From Pseudoalteromonas aurantia 208 (GTDB lineage: Bacteria; Pseudomonadota; Gammaproteobacteria; Enterobacterales; Alteromonadaceae), in NCBI RefSeq assembly GCF_014858725.1, contig NZ_AQGV01000015.1, positions 310,001 to 374,000 of the forward strand: a DNA stretch of 64,000 nucleotides, given 5' to 3'. The translations under genes and the position numbers were made by a program. Shown in pieces: positions 25,142-34,398 of the stretch (position 1 is the first letter of the stretch; each line of letters starts with the position of its first letter). The notes under the pieces are model-generated. The model saw only the letters and a program-made list of their open reading frames with translations, did no database searches and had not been told where the DNA came from.

Positions 25142-25819
25142 ATGTTATCGGTCATTGTACCTGCACATAACGAGGCGTCGGTGTTGTCACACACACTGTC
25201 GTCTTTATGTGAACAGTTAGCCCCAGAAGATGAGCTGATCGTGGTGTGTGATACCTGTCAAGATATCAGTGTTGATATTGCGCGTACCTTTACGTGTCAT
25301 GTGTATGATGAGCGGCTTGGCTCAGCCGCACAGACACGTAATTTTGGGGCACAAAAAGCCACCAAAGACGTGTTGGTTTTTATCGACGCTGATACTCACT
25401 GTGCCAAAAACTATGTTGCTGCAATAAAGCGCTCAATGCGCGGTGGTACTGAATATGGTTGTGCACCTTTAAAAAGTGAATCAGGGCATTGGTTAGGAGA
25501 ATGGATAGCCAAGAGTATCAATCGATTTAATTACACACACCGTACTTTTGGTGGAAATTGCTTTGTGAGTACACATTTGTTCAAACAGTTAGCCGGTTTC
25601 AACGAGGCGTTAATGAAAGGCGAAGATACTGATTTGGGTGAACGGCTATGTAAACTCAAGGCTCGATATGGGTGGCTTGCGCAGAGCTATATTGTTCATA
25701 ACGAGCGCAAGTTTAAAGAACAGGGCTACATACGTTATTTCAGCAAGCTGTGGCTGGAGTCGGTGTTATGGCAGGTGGCACCAAGCGTCTATCAACGTGT
25801 CGTAGGAGTGAAAGGATGA
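25142..25819 (+). CDS. GT2-family glycosyltransferase, short
   Basis: 225 residues. GT-A start LSVIVPAHNEASVLSHTLSS, then DELIVVCDTCQD in place of the V-D-D-x-S-x-D strand, RLGSAAQTRNFGAQKATKDV (the R-N-x-G element) and FIDADTHC, whose D-A-D is the DXD-type metal/UDP-sugar site (~residues 82-84). A later segment, FGGNCFVSTHLFKQLAGFNE followed by KGEDTDLGERL, contains the G-x-F-x-E-x-x-x-x-x-E-D-x-D-L-x-x-R acceptor/catalytic motif. No TM segment, so cytosolic. It resembles the small GT2 enzymes found in glycolipid and pigment clusters (TIGR04283-type by general appearance). The stop overlaps the ABC transporter start by 4 bp (ATGA). Confidence 0.85.
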   Translation: MLSVIVPAHNEASVLSHTLSSLCEQLAPEDELIVVCDTCQDISVDIARTFTCHVYDERLGSAAQTRNFGAQKATKDVLVFIDADTHCAKNYVAAIKRSMRGGTEYGCAPLKSESGHWLGEWIAKSINRFNYTHRTFGGNCFVSTHLFKQLAGFNEALMKGEDTDLGERLCKLKARYGWLAQSYIVHNERKFKEQGYIRYFSKLWLESVLWQVAPSVYQRVVGVKG

Positions 25820-27459
25820 TTTCTGCACTAAAGTTATTGTTTGCTGATATTAGTAGCCGCTTGATGATGGTGAGTGCAATCAGTGCAGTGACCACACTGG
25901 GTATTGTGCATAGCATTAATATTGCGCTACAACATCGCCATGGTGACACCCAAAACTTACTCCACAATGGGATGATATTTTCTGTGGCGTTTTTGGCGTA
26001 TTTTATCATTCAGCTATTTTTTCAACGCCGTACTTTGCAGCTAACTGAGCACACAATAATGCGCGTTAGGTTGTCAATTTTAGATGCAGTTCGCGCTGCA
26101 CGGTTAGCCAATGTTGAGAAAATAGGGCCGCAAAAGATTTTGGCAGCCATCGCTTATGATGCGAACGTTATGAGCCAATTGAACCGCTTTGTTGTGGTGA
26201 GTGTTGGTCAGCTATTTACGGTGATAGCAGCATTAATGTATTTGTGTGTGGTATTGCCTGTGGGCGCGGTGATCGCGTCGATATTATTTGTACTGGCAGC
26301 ACTGGCTTATAAATATCGTTTAAAGGCCATAGAGCACGCTATGGCTGAGGGTCGTCATGCTGAAGATGGCTTTTTTGACAGTATGCATCACTTACTCACA
26401 GGTATTAAAGAGAATAAGCAAAACCAAGGTCGCAGCGATGCCCTCTTTCATGATATATCAACCCAAGCGCGCTCAGTACGAGATAACAAAGTATTGGCAG
26501 ACTCTCAGTTTATTAATAATCAAATGATACTCATGGCTGCAATGTACCTTGTGGTGGCTGTTGTGGTATTTGTGGTGCCATTGTATGGCTGGCTCAGTTC
26601 TGAGCAGCGTATGAGTTTTGTGATCATCATTCTTTTTCTAGTGAGCCCATTCCATAGCAGTATGGAGTTATTTCGGGTATTAGCGCAGTTACGAGTCTCT
26701 AAAGCAACCCTTGATAATTTGTATGAGCAAACTAAGCAAGCGCAAGAACCCGTGTGTTGTGACAGCGCAGTACAATCGAGTGCCCAGCCTGTTAGCGTAC
26801 TGGCATTTGAAAATGCGCACTATGCGTACGACAGTGATGGTGCATTTAATATCGGACCCATTAACTTTTCAGTGAACGCGGGTGAAATCGTGTTTATTTC
26901 TGGTGGTAATGGCTCAGGGAAAACCACTTTATTGAAAATGTTAACTGGTCTATATACCCCAACGGAAGGGGCCATATTACTCAATGGTAATGTGCTCAGT
27001 AAAACGCAATACGCCCATGAACATCGTCAGTTATTTGCGACGGTGTTTGCAGATAGCGTGGTATTTAAACCCTTTTACGGTGTTAATAAATTAGATAAAG
27101 CAAGGTTGCAGCATTGGCTAACACAAGCCAATTTGGCGGATAAAGTACAGTGGAATGAACAAGGGTTTTCAACGACTGAGCTGTCAACTGGGCAACTGAA
27201 GCGGTTGGCTTTGGTGCAGGCTTTAATGGAACAAAGACCGTTCTTAGTGTTGGATGAGTTTGCAGCCAACCTCGACCCTGAGTTTAAACATATTTTTTAT
27301 ACACAATGGTTGCCGCAACTAAAAAAAGCAGGAAAAACCCTTTTAGTGATCACCCATGACGAGCAATATTTCGATGTGTGTGACCAACACCTTTTGATGC
27401 GAGAAGGGCAGTTACATGCTTATGTGCCTTCTGTGCAGCCACTCTTTCATGCAATGTAG
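25816..27459 (+). CDS. ABC transporter, cyclic-peptide exporter type (TM domain fused to ATPase)
   Basis: 547 residues from the ATG at 25816 (GAAAGG box, ATGA overlap with the GT2 stop). Residues ~1-330 hold about six hydrophobic helices, for example GMIFSVAFLAYFIIQLFF and MILMAAMYLVVAVVVFVVPL. Residues ~335-547 are the nucleotide-binding domain with Walker A GGNGSGKTT (~362-370), signature LSTGQLKRLALVQALM (~455), Walker B FLVLDEFAANLDP (~475) and a final VITHDE H-loop. The relatively small size, the GQ signature and the T-H-D-E-x-Y-F end resemble the PvdE/SyrD-type cyclic peptide exporters of NRPS clusters. It most likely exports or flips the product of the operon across the inner membrane, together with the glycosyltransferases on either side of it. 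Confidence 0.9.
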   Translation: MISALKLLFADISSRLMMVSAISAVTTLGIVHSINIALQHRHGDTQNLLHNGMIFSVAFLAYFIIQLFFQRRTLQLTEHTIMRVRLSILDAVRAARLANVEKIGPQKILAAIAYDANVMSQLNRFVVVSVGQLFTVIAALMYLCVVLPVGAVIASILFVLAALAYKYRLKAIEHAMAEGRHAEDGFFDSMHHLLTGIKENKQNQGRSDALFHDISTQARSVRDNKVLADSQFINNQMILMAAMYLVVAVVVFVVPLYGWLSSEQRMSFVIIILFLVSPFHSSMELFRVLAQLRVSKATLDNLYEQTKQAQEPVCCDSAVQSSAQPVSVLAFENAHYAYDSDGAFNIGPINFSVNAGEIVFISGGNGSGKTTLLKMLTGLYTPTEGAILLNGNVLSKTQYAHEHRQLFATVFADSVVFKPFYGVNKLDKARLQHWLTQANLADKVQWNEQGFSTTELSTGQLKRLALVQALMEQRPFLVLDEFAANLDPEFKHIFYTQWLPQLKKAGKTLLVITHDEQYFDVCDQHLLMREGQLHAYVPSVQPLFHAM

Positions 27460-27471
27460 AGCACTTTACTG

Positions 27472-28572
27472 ATGAGCTATTCTTTATCTTGGTTACACCA
27501 AAATACACAGGCCAATAAAACCGCAATATTGGTCCCTTTTTTCAATGAAGCGGGCAATGGTACTCATTTTAAACAGCGGCTAGCTTACTTTGATGCGCTG
27601 GCAAGTAGTTTGCCTGTCGAGATAGACATTATCTTAATTGATGACGGTTCGAGTGATAATCCTCAGCAATATGTTAATGCCCATTATCAAAGGTTGAGTG
27701 TGGCGAGCGTGAGCCCAAATGGACAAAAGATAGGGGCGTTGCAGCGCACGATTGAAGCACTCGATCATGAGTATATTATTTTTACCGATTTTGATACTGA
27801 ACTTGAAAATTTGGCGCAGTTAACACACACCTACAACAAGTTAGCCGCAGATGAAAATTGTATGGGGTGTTATTTTAAAATGATGCCGATTGCCAATTCA
27901 AAGCCGGTGGTGCAATTTCAATTGCTGGAATATGCCTTAGAGCGTGCTGCGTACCATTTTAACGCCAATGAAGGGTCTGTGCCAATAATGCCAGGTGCGG
28001 GATGTTTATATAAAAGACCCATTATTGAAGCATTATTGGCACGCCATAGTGGTTTGCGCAGCGGCGAAGACCGGGAAACTTGTTTACTCGGGATTGAACA
28101 AGGGTATACCGTTTTCTATGAAGCTGAGGTTGTTGCGATGACCGCGCCTCCCCAATCTTGCTGGGCGCTATATCAACAACGGGTGAGGTGGTCACGTGGG
28201 TTTATTGAGGTAGCCATTAACAAAAGCGATTTTTATGGTCAGCAAATGCGTAAAAAGACCGTGCTAGGGCGGCGTCATTTACTCGATATTATTTCGGTCA
28301 GCACATTCTTAATTGCGCCCTTATTATTGCTATTTTTGTTCTTATTAAACGAGACAGTTGGGTGGGGGTTTTTAGGCGTATGGAGCCTGATTGGCATTAT
28401 TGAAACCTATGCGGTGTATCGTGTTGCCAAGCAGGAATTTAAGCAACTTCCCCAACATCGCTGGCAGTTAGTGCTGATGCCATTTGCCCGCTTATTGCTT
28501 GAAGTGCCTACTTGGTGGAGTGTGAGCAGTGCCATGATATGGCAAAAATTGCGTAGTAGGAGCACGGTATGA
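27472..28572 (+). CDS. GT2-family glycosyltransferase with C-terminal membrane segments
   Basis: 366 residues. The N-terminal GT-A domain shows AILVPFFNEAGNGTHFKQRL, IDIILIDDGSSDNPQQYV and YIIFTDFDTELENLAQ (D-x-D-type motif). The acceptor-side features are IMPGAGCLYKRPIIEALLAR, SGEDRETCL and QQRVRWSRGFIEVAINKSD, in which Q-x-x-R-W is the processive GT2 signature seen in cellulose/hyaluronan/NodC-type synthases. The C-terminal ~100 residues contain two or three hydrophobic segments (STFLIAPLLLLFLFLLN; GFLGVWSLIGIIETYAVY). It is therefore an inner-membrane enzyme, possibly adding one or several sugars. The start ATG at 27472 has no clear box; the 12-bp gap after the exporter suggests coupling. 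The DUF1796 gene overlaps its stop. Confidence 0.85.
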   Translation: MSYSLSWLHQNTQANKTAILVPFFNEAGNGTHFKQRLAYFDALASSLPVEIDIILIDDGSSDNPQQYVNAHYQRLSVASVSPNGQKIGALQRTIEALDHEYIIFTDFDTELENLAQLTHTYNKLAADENCMGCYFKMMPIANSKPVVQFQLLEYALERAAYHFNANEGSVPIMPGAGCLYKRPIIEALLARHSGLRSGEDRETCLLGIEQGYTVFYEAEVVAMTAPPQSCWALYQQRVRWSRGFIEVAINKSDFYGQQMRKKTVLGRRHLLDIISVSTFLIAPLLLLFLFLLNETVGWGFLGVWSLIGIIETYAVYRVAKQEFKQLPQHRWQLVLMPFARLLLEVPTWWSVSSAMIWQKLRSRSTV

Positions 28573-29300
28573 GTCAAGCGCAAGGTATGAAATTAAGCCC
28601 GGCCGCAGGGGAGTATGATTGTATCTATAGCTTGGGTATGGACTGTCGACCTAGACATATTATGAAGCAACTGGACTTAAAAAGTCGACGAGGCCCGTTT
28701 GACTGGATAGGCAGTTGTGCTGTGGCATCTATTATAACGGCGTTAAACACTCGGTGTGAAGATGTTTTGAAAAAAGAGCACTTGCAGCCTTTTGACACGG
28801 ATTGTAAGGAGTACAAAAAGTATTGGGATCCAGTGACTCAATTTTTGAGCACCCATGACTTTGCGTTAATTGATGGTGATTTAGAGCGAGAATATCCTGC
28901 GTTTAGAGTCAAATTTGATGGGATCAGCGCACGTTTTTTTAATCATATTAAGCACAGTCGTCGCGTGTTGTTTTTCTTAAATATTGGTATTGAACAGCAA
29001 CCAGAATTTGAGAGCGAGTCTATCAATGAGCTGAAAGTCTTGTTACCCAAATTACAGCAGTGTTTAACTGGTTTATGCGCGGGAGAAGCCACTTTATTGG
29101 TCGCGACTTTTCACCGTGAATTGGCCGCATTAGTTGCTCCTCATATTCATTTTGTGATTAAGCAGAGTTTCTCTGAATCCTCTGAGTGGATGGAAGGTGA
29201 AGAGCGACAGCAATGGGCGGATATGTTGACCGGTGTCAACGTGCCCAAAGATACCAGTGTGAGTCACTCTCATTCGCTCACGGCACACTCACAGCCGTGA
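28569..29300 (+). CDS. DUF1796-family putative cysteine-peptidase-like protein
   Basis: 243 residues; the start overlaps the preceding stop (ATGA). The family signature lies at residues ~17-45: YDCIYSLGMDCRPRHIMKQL, then LKSRRGPFDWIGS. This is the S-L-G-x-x-C-x-P-A/R-x-x-L/M-K-x-x-x-L-R/K...P-F-D-W pattern of PF08795, in which the first cysteine has been proposed as a nucleophile in a papain-like fold. A later stretch, FFNHIKHSRRVLFFLNIGIE, matches the R-F-x-x-L...V-L-F-V-x beta strand. The protein has no signal peptide. Members are found in surface polysaccharide and NRPS clusters but no reaction has been shown to my knowledge. Here it sits between a membrane GT2 and a carbamoyltransferase, pointing to acyl- or aminoacyl-transfer chemistry rather than proteolysis; this is speculation. 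Confidence 0.75.
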   Translation: MSQAQGMKLSPAAGEYDCIYSLGMDCRPRHIMKQLDLKSRRGPFDWIGSCAVASIITALNTRCEDVLKKEHLQPFDTDCKEYKKYWDPVTQFLSTHDFALIDGDLEREYPAFRVKFDGISARFFNHIKHSRRVLFFLNIGIEQQPEFESESINELKVLLPKLQQCLTGLCAGEATLLVATFHRELAALVAPHIHFVIKQSFSESSEWMEGEERQQWADMLTGVNVPKDTSVSHSHSLTAHSQP

Positions 29301-29372
29301 ATTCGGGTATAAAAAAATTTAATTAATGACCACTTTGAAAGACGATTTATCAAGGAAAATAGGGTACTAAGT

Positions 29373-31136
29373 ATGAACAGCGATAATGCACCACTGGTTA
29401 TTTTAGGCGTAAATGGCGTATACCACGAATCATCCGCGGCGATAGTGATTGATGGACACACTAAATTTGCGATAGAAGAAGAGCGTTTAAATCGTGTAAA
29501 GCACGCTAAGCCAGCAGGGCTAGATAATCCGCACGTGTTACCACATAACGCTATTTCGGAATGTCTTAAGTTTACTGAGCTGAGCATGAAAGATGTGGAT
29601 ATTATCGCATTTTCATTTAATCCAGCGAAGCGTTTATCAAAGCATCGTCATGTGCAGGAATCAAGCGAAGAGAATGGCTGGGGTACTGCACAGGCTGAAC
29701 GTGCATACTTCGATAAACTAATGACTGTGCCACGCCAGTTTTCGGAACTCGGTTTTACTGGTCAATTTATGTGGGTCGATCATGAAATGGCCCATGCCGC
29801 ATCGGCATTTTACCCAAGCCCGTATGAACAAAGTGCGATTATCTCGATTGATGGGATAGGTGAGTTTGAATCAGCGTCCATTGGCTATGCCCAAGGTAAT
29901 GACATTCAGTTTACGCATCATATTAACTACCCGCACTCTATTGGCTTTTTATGGGAGAAAATGGCCAAATATTTAGGGTTTTCTGAATATGACGCATGTA
30001 AGGTCATGAGTGTGGCGTCTTTTGGTGATGGTCAGCGATATAAAAAGCAGATGCAAACATTGTTATACCCAGAGGGGTTTGGGTTTAAAGTGGATGCAGA
30101 CACATTGTGCTTTCGGTTAGAAGATTACAGTCATTTAACGGCTTTGTTTAATGTATCGAGGCGTCATGATCATGAGCCATTATTAGCGGTACACCATGAT
30201 ATTGCTGCGGCATTACAGGCGGTTACCAGTGAGGTGTTACTGCATTTGGCTAAATCGGCCCATGAACTAACAGGCAGCAATAATTTATGTATGGCGGGTG
30301 GTGTTGCGCTTAACTGTGTGGCAAATACCGTTTTATTTGAAGAGGGGCCTTTTGAAAACCTATACATACAACCCGCTGCGAACGACGCGGGTACTGCTTT
30401 AGGGGCTGCACTTTGGGCATATCATGGCGTACTTCAGTCAAACACGCGAGTGCCACAACCAGAACATACTTATTTGGGGTCATCATTTGATGACGTAGAG
30501 ATACGCGCAGTATTAGACAATGCGGATGTGTCGTATACCCAACATGATGACTTGGCTGAGCAGGTTGCGCAATTATTAGCCCAAGGAAAAGTCATTGGTT
30601 GGTTTCAAGGGGCGATGGAGTTTGGGCCACGGGCATTGGGTAACCGTTCTTTATTGGCAGACCCTCGAGACCCAGAAATGGTGAAGCGCTTAAACCGTTT
30701 GGTGAAACATCGTGAAGATCATCGACCATTTTGCCCTTCCGTATTGACTGAGTATGCGGATCAGTGGTTTGAAATAAAAAAGCAGGCTGAGGCTGCTCGA
30801 TATATGTTGATGGCGTACCCTGCGAATGAACAATTAAAAGATAAAATTCCCGCCGTTGTTCATATTGATGGTACTTCGCGTATTCAGCGTGTAGATAAGG
30901 TAAGTAACCCAAATTATCACGCATTGATCAGTGCATTTAATCGCCTCACGGGTGTACCCATGTTATTGAATACGTCGTTTAATGACCGGGAGCCAATTGT
31001 GTGTACACCGCAAAATGCAGTTAATACCTTGATGCGTACAAACATCGACTTCTTGGCCATTGGCTCTTATTTAGTGCTCAGCAATGCTAAAAATACACGC
31101 ACTAAAAATAACGCGAAAGCACAGGCGTTGGCCTAG
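29373..31136 (+). CDS. NodU/CmcH-type O-carbamoyltransferase
   Basis: 587 residues, the usual length. N-terminal domain (~1-370): VILGVNGVYHESSAAIVIDG (G-x-N-x-x-x-H-x-A/S-S-A), AIEEERLNRVKH, WVDHEMAHAASAFYPSPYEQ (D-H-x-x-x-H-A-A-S-A), SIDGIGEFES and CMAGGVALNCVANTVL. C-terminal TobZ-like domain (~390-570): GWFQGAMEFGPRALGNRSLL followed by ADPRDPE, then HREDHRPFCPSVLTEYADQW, and a P-M-L-L-N-T-S-F-N segment. All motifs needed for carbamoyl-adenylate formation (from carbamoyl phosphate and ATP) and transfer to a hydroxyl are present. Substrates in known relatives are sugars (NodU, TobZ) or cephems (CmcH). Given the glycosyltransferases nearby, a sugar hydroxyl is the best guess. 72 bp after the DUF1796 gene. 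Confidence 0.93.
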   Translation: MNSDNAPLVILGVNGVYHESSAAIVIDGHTKFAIEEERLNRVKHAKPAGLDNPHVLPHNAISECLKFTELSMKDVDIIAFSFNPAKRLSKHRHVQESSEENGWGTAQAERAYFDKLMTVPRQFSELGFTGQFMWVDHEMAHAASAFYPSPYEQSAIISIDGIGEFESASIGYAQGNDIQFTHHINYPHSIGFLWEKMAKYLGFSEYDACKVMSVASFGDGQRYKKQMQTLLYPEGFGFKVDADTLCFRLEDYSHLTALFNVSRRHDHEPLLAVHHDIAAALQAVTSEVLLHLAKSAHELTGSNNLCMAGGVALNCVANTVLFEEGPFENLYIQPAANDAGTALGAALWAYHGVLQSNTRVPQPEHTYLGSSFDDVEIRAVLDNADVSYTQHDDLAEQVAQLLAQGKVIGWFQGAMEFGPRALGNRSLLADPRDPEMVKRLNRLVKHREDHRPFCPSVLTEYADQWFEIKKQAEAARYMLMAYPANEQLKDKIPAVVHIDGTSRIQRVDKVSNPNYHALISAFNRLTGVPMLLNTSFNDREPIVCTPQNAVNTLMRTNIDFLAIGSYLVLSNAKNTRTKNNAKAQALA

Positions 31137-31158
31137 TTTTTATTAGCCGTAATCGTGC

Positions 31159-31187
31159 GAGTGAATGTAGGTAATATACATTCACTC
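31159..31187 (+). promoter_or_regulatory. 11-bp perfect inverted repeat upstream of the NRPS gene
   Basis: GAGTGAATGTA (31159-31169), 7-base loop, TACATTCACTC (31177-31187). It lies 22 bp after the carbamoyltransferase stop and about 60 bp before the NRPS start. It has no T-run, so it is unlikely to be a simple terminator on this strand; a dyad operator or mRNA-stability hairpin that separates NRPS expression from the rest of the operon is possible. Confidence 0.55.
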
Positions 31188-31247
31188 TATTAACCTAAGC
31201 GTGGTTAGGCACAAACCATCCGCTCTTAGATTGTGTAATGTATCGTT

Positions 31248-34200
31248 TTGAGTAACCCCTTTATGCTTAATCAACCCGTACTGCCTCAAAGCCCGAATGA
31301 GTCGGATAGTTTAACGCCAACATTAGACCAACTGGTGTTGGATATTATGACGCAAAACCCAAATGCTCTGGCAATTGTAAGCCCGCAATGGCAATGTAAC
31401 TTTGCGCAACTAAGACACCATGTTGCGCAGTGTTTAAGAATGATGGATGACCATGTAGCATGTCACTCAAAACCGATTGGCATATACAGTAAAGACCAAC
31501 GAGTGATTATAGCGAGTATGCTTGCTTGTATGATCAGACGCACCCCGTTTGTGTGTTTAGACTCGAACTTTCCTGCTTTACGAGTGAATTACATGGTTAA
31601 GCATAGCCGAGCAAGTTACGTACTAACCGACTGCACAGAAACGACTTTTAAAGTGCCTAGTTTACTGATGAACCTGACGGAACCAGACGCCAGTACAGAT
31701 AGTTTGTCATGTTTAATTGGCCATAATATCGCATGGGGTCAACACCATAGTGAGTATAAACATCAAAGTGAAGCCAGCTTAATGGCCTACGTGGTTTATA
31801 CATCGGGTACCACAGGCCAACCAAAAGGCATCGCAATATCACGCGCAAGCTTGGCACATAAACTGGCGCACGCGCATCGCTTTTATAATCTTACCCAATC
31901 AGACCGTTCATTGTGTATGGTCTCGTGCTGCACGGATACCTTTATTCAGCAATCAGCCATGACGTTACTCGGTGGTGCGAGTTTACATTTTAGTGCACGT
32001 TCATTAGTTGACCCTGAAGACTTTGTACAGTTTTGCCAATTGCACCATATTACGTTTACTGACTTAGCTCCGAGCTTTTGTTTGTCGTTGCTCAGTGATG
32101 AACGCGCTACGATGTGGTGGCAATATTTGTCACTGAAAACGCTGGTACTTGGTGGAGAAGAGCTTAACCAGAGTATTGTAAGTAAGTGGCATCGGTTAGG
32201 GTTATTCTCACGGTGTAGGCTGGTGAATGAGTACGGACCTTCTGAAACGACCATCACCTCGGTAATTCATCAAGTCACCGCGGCAGATCGGCATACTGAA
32301 CGAGTACCTATCGGGCGTGCAGTGGGTGATAGCCAATTACTTATTTTAGATAAACATGGCAATGAATCTACACAAGGCGAGCTCTACATTGGAGGGACTA
32401 GTGTTGCCATTGGGTATTTACATGATGCGCAGAAAACCGCAGAAAAGTTTGTTTATTTAGACGTAAATGGCGTATCTCAACGTTTTTATCAAACCGGTGA
32501 TTTGGTAACACGAGATGAACAAGGTCGATTGACGTTTCTAGGTCGCTTTGATAATCAAGTACAAATTATGGGGCAGCGCATCGAACTCGATGGCATAGAA
32601 GCAGTTCTTGAGAAGTATCCGCAAGTGACACTCAGCGCGGTGATATGTGTGGAGAATACATTGATAGCCTATGTTACTTGCATGGGTCAACTAGACAGAA
32701 CACAATTACACGCGCACATTAATGCACAGCTTCCCGCTTATATGCAGCCTAATAAAGTGATTGTATTGAACGCCTTACCGCTTACGCCGATAGGTAAAAT
32801 TGATAAAAAGGCGCTTCATGTGAAATACCAAAGTGCGTTGCAACAACGCACTGTTGAAAAAGCGCAGACGCCAAGTAGTGTATTCAGTGCCATTGCTGAA
32901 GTGCTAAATATTTCTGTATGCAAATTAAATGTGTCACGCAGTTTTCGTGACAATGGCGGAGATTCATTGCGCGCGTTAGCTGTACAAGCGCGCTGTAAGG
33001 ACTGTGATTTACCAGTAAAAGTATGGCAGCTTCTGTCAGATACACCGCTAGAAGCATTAAAAGGGGAAGAAACATCGACCCACAATCACATATTTGATCA
33101 ATCGCTATTAAACTATACCCTGCCTAATAAGTTGTCGATGATTGAAAGCCCTGCGCTGGCAAAGTGGTTAGTGACATTTAGCTTATATTGCGCAGCGCCG
33201 TTTGAGGTGAGTAAAGTATCGCAAGTGCTGACTATTTTATTGCGTAAATACCCCAGTTTGCGATTGGGCTTTAATACTGACCCAGAGCCATCTCAGCATT
33301 TAAACGCGTTTACTCAGGTACACTACAATCAATTGGATTGTGAAAGCGACGATGAGTTTAAGCGTGCGGTAAAAGACCACTTTAGTGCCAGAGTGGAGCA
33401 AATGAACATCAGTGATAATTTGCTGATAGTACATGTATTCGACAGCGCATTTGGTCAGTATATTTGTTTTGCGATGAACCATATGTTGGTGGACGATATC
33501 AGTTTGTCGCAGCTATCTAGTGATACAATGCTGCTCTTGCACACGCCAGCGCAATTTTGCCGTAAAACTGATTTAGGCTTGTTTCAATGGCAAAAACAGT
33601 TACATGATATTGCAATACAAGGTGGCTTTAATGATCAAGCTCAGTATTGGTTAAATGCCTTAGATCATGCCTCGATATTTTTTGCACAGCTTAACGGCAG
33701 AGCCGCACAAAATACCCGAGTGTCACAATACACAGCACGGAAAACTGTTTTCTCAGCTGCACAAATGACGCAAATTCAGTCAAAATTGGCCGCTCAAGGA
33801 GTGAACATTATTCATGGCGTGTATGCGGCACTCATGGAAGCATTTTATTGGTTAACTGGCGAAAGTGAATTGCTGTTATCGCAAGATATGCACGGCAGAA
33901 CCGCACTTGATAATTGTGTAGATGTGAGCCAGTCTGTGGGGTGGTTTGCCAATAGCGTGCCGATATTACTCACGCGGCATGCCAACTCATTATTACAACT
34001 GTCGCAAGCAAAGCAAGATATTGCCGAGCTCCCTAGCGGTGGACATAGCTTTTTGCAGTTACTGTGTTTTGCTCAGCACGCAGCATTGGCCCAAAAAATG
34101 AAAAGTGCTCGACCCTATGTGCATGTTGTGTATGAGAACAACGCTTTGTTTGATTTAAACACCTTATTTGAATGCAAAACGTTAGGGTTAAGTACCCATA

Positions 34201-34385
34201 AACTGCTTGATGAGCACCGTTTATCACCAAATGAAGCCTTGTATCATTTAGTGCAAATTACCATATCTGAAAGCGAAACGGATGGATTACACATTGCAAT
34301 TGCGGCATCCAAACACATTTTGAATGAGCAAATTATAGAGCGACTATTAGACAACACCATTGCCGCACTTGAGGTGCTGGTATAA
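31248..34385 (+). CDS. Single-module NRPS: adenylation, carrier, condensation (A-PCP-C)
   Basis: 1045 residues from a TTG at 31248; the ATG at 31263 (residue 6) is an equally likely start and neither has a clear box. Adenylation domain ~20-530: A3 YVVYTSGTTGQPKG (~181-194), A4 region SCCTDTFIQQSAMTLLGG, whose Asp fits the amino-acid-binding position, A5 NEYGPSETT (~326), A7 FYQTGDLVTRD, A8 GRFDNQVQIMGQRIELDG and A10 PIGKIDKKAL. Carrier domain with DNGGDSLRALAV, pantetheine serine ~572. Condensation-like domain ~620-1045 whose active-site motif is NHMLVDD (~743) instead of HHxxxDG: the second His is kept, the first His and the Gly are not. There is no thioesterase or reductase. An A-T-C order lets the C domain transfer the loaded amino acid to a small acceptor. 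The amino acid cannot be read reliably by eye. Confidence 0.9.
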   Translation: MSNPFMLNQPVLPQSPNESDSLTPTLDQLVLDIMTQNPNALAIVSPQWQCNFAQLRHHVAQCLRMMDDHVACHSKPIGIYSKDQRVIIASMLACMIRRTPFVCLDSNFPALRVNYMVKHSRASYVLTDCTETTFKVPSLLMNLTEPDASTDSLSCLIGHNIAWGQHHSEYKHQSEASLMAYVVYTSGTTGQPKGIAISRASLAHKLAHAHRFYNLTQSDRSLCMVSCCTDTFIQQSAMTLLGGASLHFSARSLVDPEDFVQFCQLHHITFTDLAPSFCLSLLSDERATMWWQYLSLKTLVLGGEELNQSIVSKWHRLGLFSRCRLVNEYGPSETTITSVIHQVTAADRHTERVPIGRAVGDSQLLILDKHGNESTQGELYIGGTSVAIGYLHDAQKTAEKFVYLDVNGVSQRFYQTGDLVTRDEQGRLTFLGRFDNQVQIMGQRIELDGIEAVLEKYPQVTLSAVICVENTLIAYVTCMGQLDRTQLHAHINAQLPAYMQPNKVIVLNALPLTPIGKIDKKALHVKYQSALQQRTVEKAQTPSSVFSAIAEVLNISVCKLNVSRSFRDNGGDSLRALAVQARCKDCDLPVKVWQLLSDTPLEALKGEETSTHNHIFDQSLLNYTLPNKLSMIESPALAKWLVTFSLYCAAPFEVSKVSQVLTILLRKYPSLRLGFNTDPEPSQHLNAFTQVHYNQLDCESDDEFKRAVKDHFSARVEQMNISDNLLIVHVFDSAFGQYICFAMNHMLVDDISLSQLSSDTMLLLHTPAQFCRKTDLGLFQWQKQLHDIAIQGGFNDQAQYWLNALDHASIFFAQLNGRAAQNTRVSQYTARKTVFSAAQMTQIQSKLAAQGVNIIHGVYAALMEAFYWLTGESELLLSQDMHGRTALDNCVDVSQSVGWFANSVPILLTRHANSLLQLSQAKQDIAELPSGGHSFLQLLCFAQHAALAQKMKSARPYVHVVYENNALFDLNTLFECKTLGLSTHKLLDEHRLSPNEALYHLVQITISESETDGLHIAIAASKHILNEQIIERLLDNTIAALEVLV

Positions 34386-34398
34386 CGCAATGGCAAGT

